Source: Pomphorhynchus laevis
Lineage: Eukaryota > Acanthocephala > Palaeacanthocephala > Echinorhynchida > Pomphorhynchidae
Assembly: GCA_012934845.2 (NCBI GenBank)
Contig: WNNJ02002880.1
Location: 32,038 to 96,037 of the forward strand
Direction: 5' to 3'
DNA length: 64,000 nucleotides
Shown: in pieces, positions 63,985 to 64,000 of the stretch
Layout: each line of letters begins with the position of its first letter
Position numbering within the stretch: position 1 is the first letter of the stretch
The notes under the pieces: model-generated
The model's database searches: none
What the model saw: only the letters and a program-made list of their open reading frames with translations
What the model was told of the DNA's origin: nothing
Position numbers and translations under genes: made by a program

Positions 63985-64000
63985 AAATTGTGTTTATTAA

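Noticed and set aside
1-64000. tRNA, rRNA or other structured RNA genes
   Set aside because: No A-box/B-box pair with a cloverleaf and no rRNA-like stretch was noticed, though a by-eye reading can miss diverged tRNAs.

Overview
This is a eukaryotic, almost certainly invertebrate animal window. It is AT-rich, has one host gene split by many introns, and is otherwise filled with retroelement remains. The only host protein-coding gene I can support is a complete minus-strand Hrs/HGS (ESCRT-0) gene, 14 exons between 12467 and 26648. Its exon phases all join and it predicts about 761 aa, close to the 760-777 aa known for fly and human Hrs. VHS, FYVE, UIM, PSAP and helical regions lie in the canonical order. 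The first coding exon starts with ATG directly after an AG splice acceptor, which fits spliced-leader trans-splicing or a 5'UTR intron. I cannot name the species.

Layout. 1-5040: two related I/Jockey-like LINEs ('family D') head to head, one with a gag-like ORF1 and an APE+RT ORF2. 5449-7742: a LINE-like RT of another lineage ('family C', QGDP type with a C-terminal PD...D nuclease-like motif). 7860-10001: a foldback element and a TTAA-flanked long inverted-repeat element. 10300-11100: a Penelope-like fragment. 11450-11590: a microsatellite. 12467-26648: the Hrs gene, with an RTE-clade fragment in intron 1 and a Penelope-like tail in intron 2.

27600-62160 is a LINE graveyard made of two families. 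Family A is CR1-like (ORF1 with a C-x4-C-x-W...CGFC finger, ORF2 APE+RT, (AAT)n tail). Family B is L2/CR1-like (same ORF1 layout, MQYADD RT, conserved 3' stem-loop). The copy at 27600-31913 is nearly intact. B is inserted into A (40575-44613 inside 37020-45300). A is inserted into C (45784-47440 inside 45579-48720), and that A copy carries a 60-base B patch at its 5' end that looks like template switching. Two B copies (34494-36313 minus, 52920-54640 plus) share the same internal deletion, which removes RT motif A. 62826-63031 is a perfect-looking foldback, and 63100-63984 holds a Penelope-like GIY-YIG fragment with hammerhead-like motifs.

How the parts work together: the Hrs gene is a self-contained endosomal-sorting gene. 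The LINEs show which families were active together, which copies still carry catalytic motifs (27600-31913; RT motifs only at 33002-34144 and 41080-41799), and which could only have moved with proteins supplied by others. No tRNA, rRNA or CRISPR array was seen. Family names (A-D) are mine; clade placements come from motifs read by eye.
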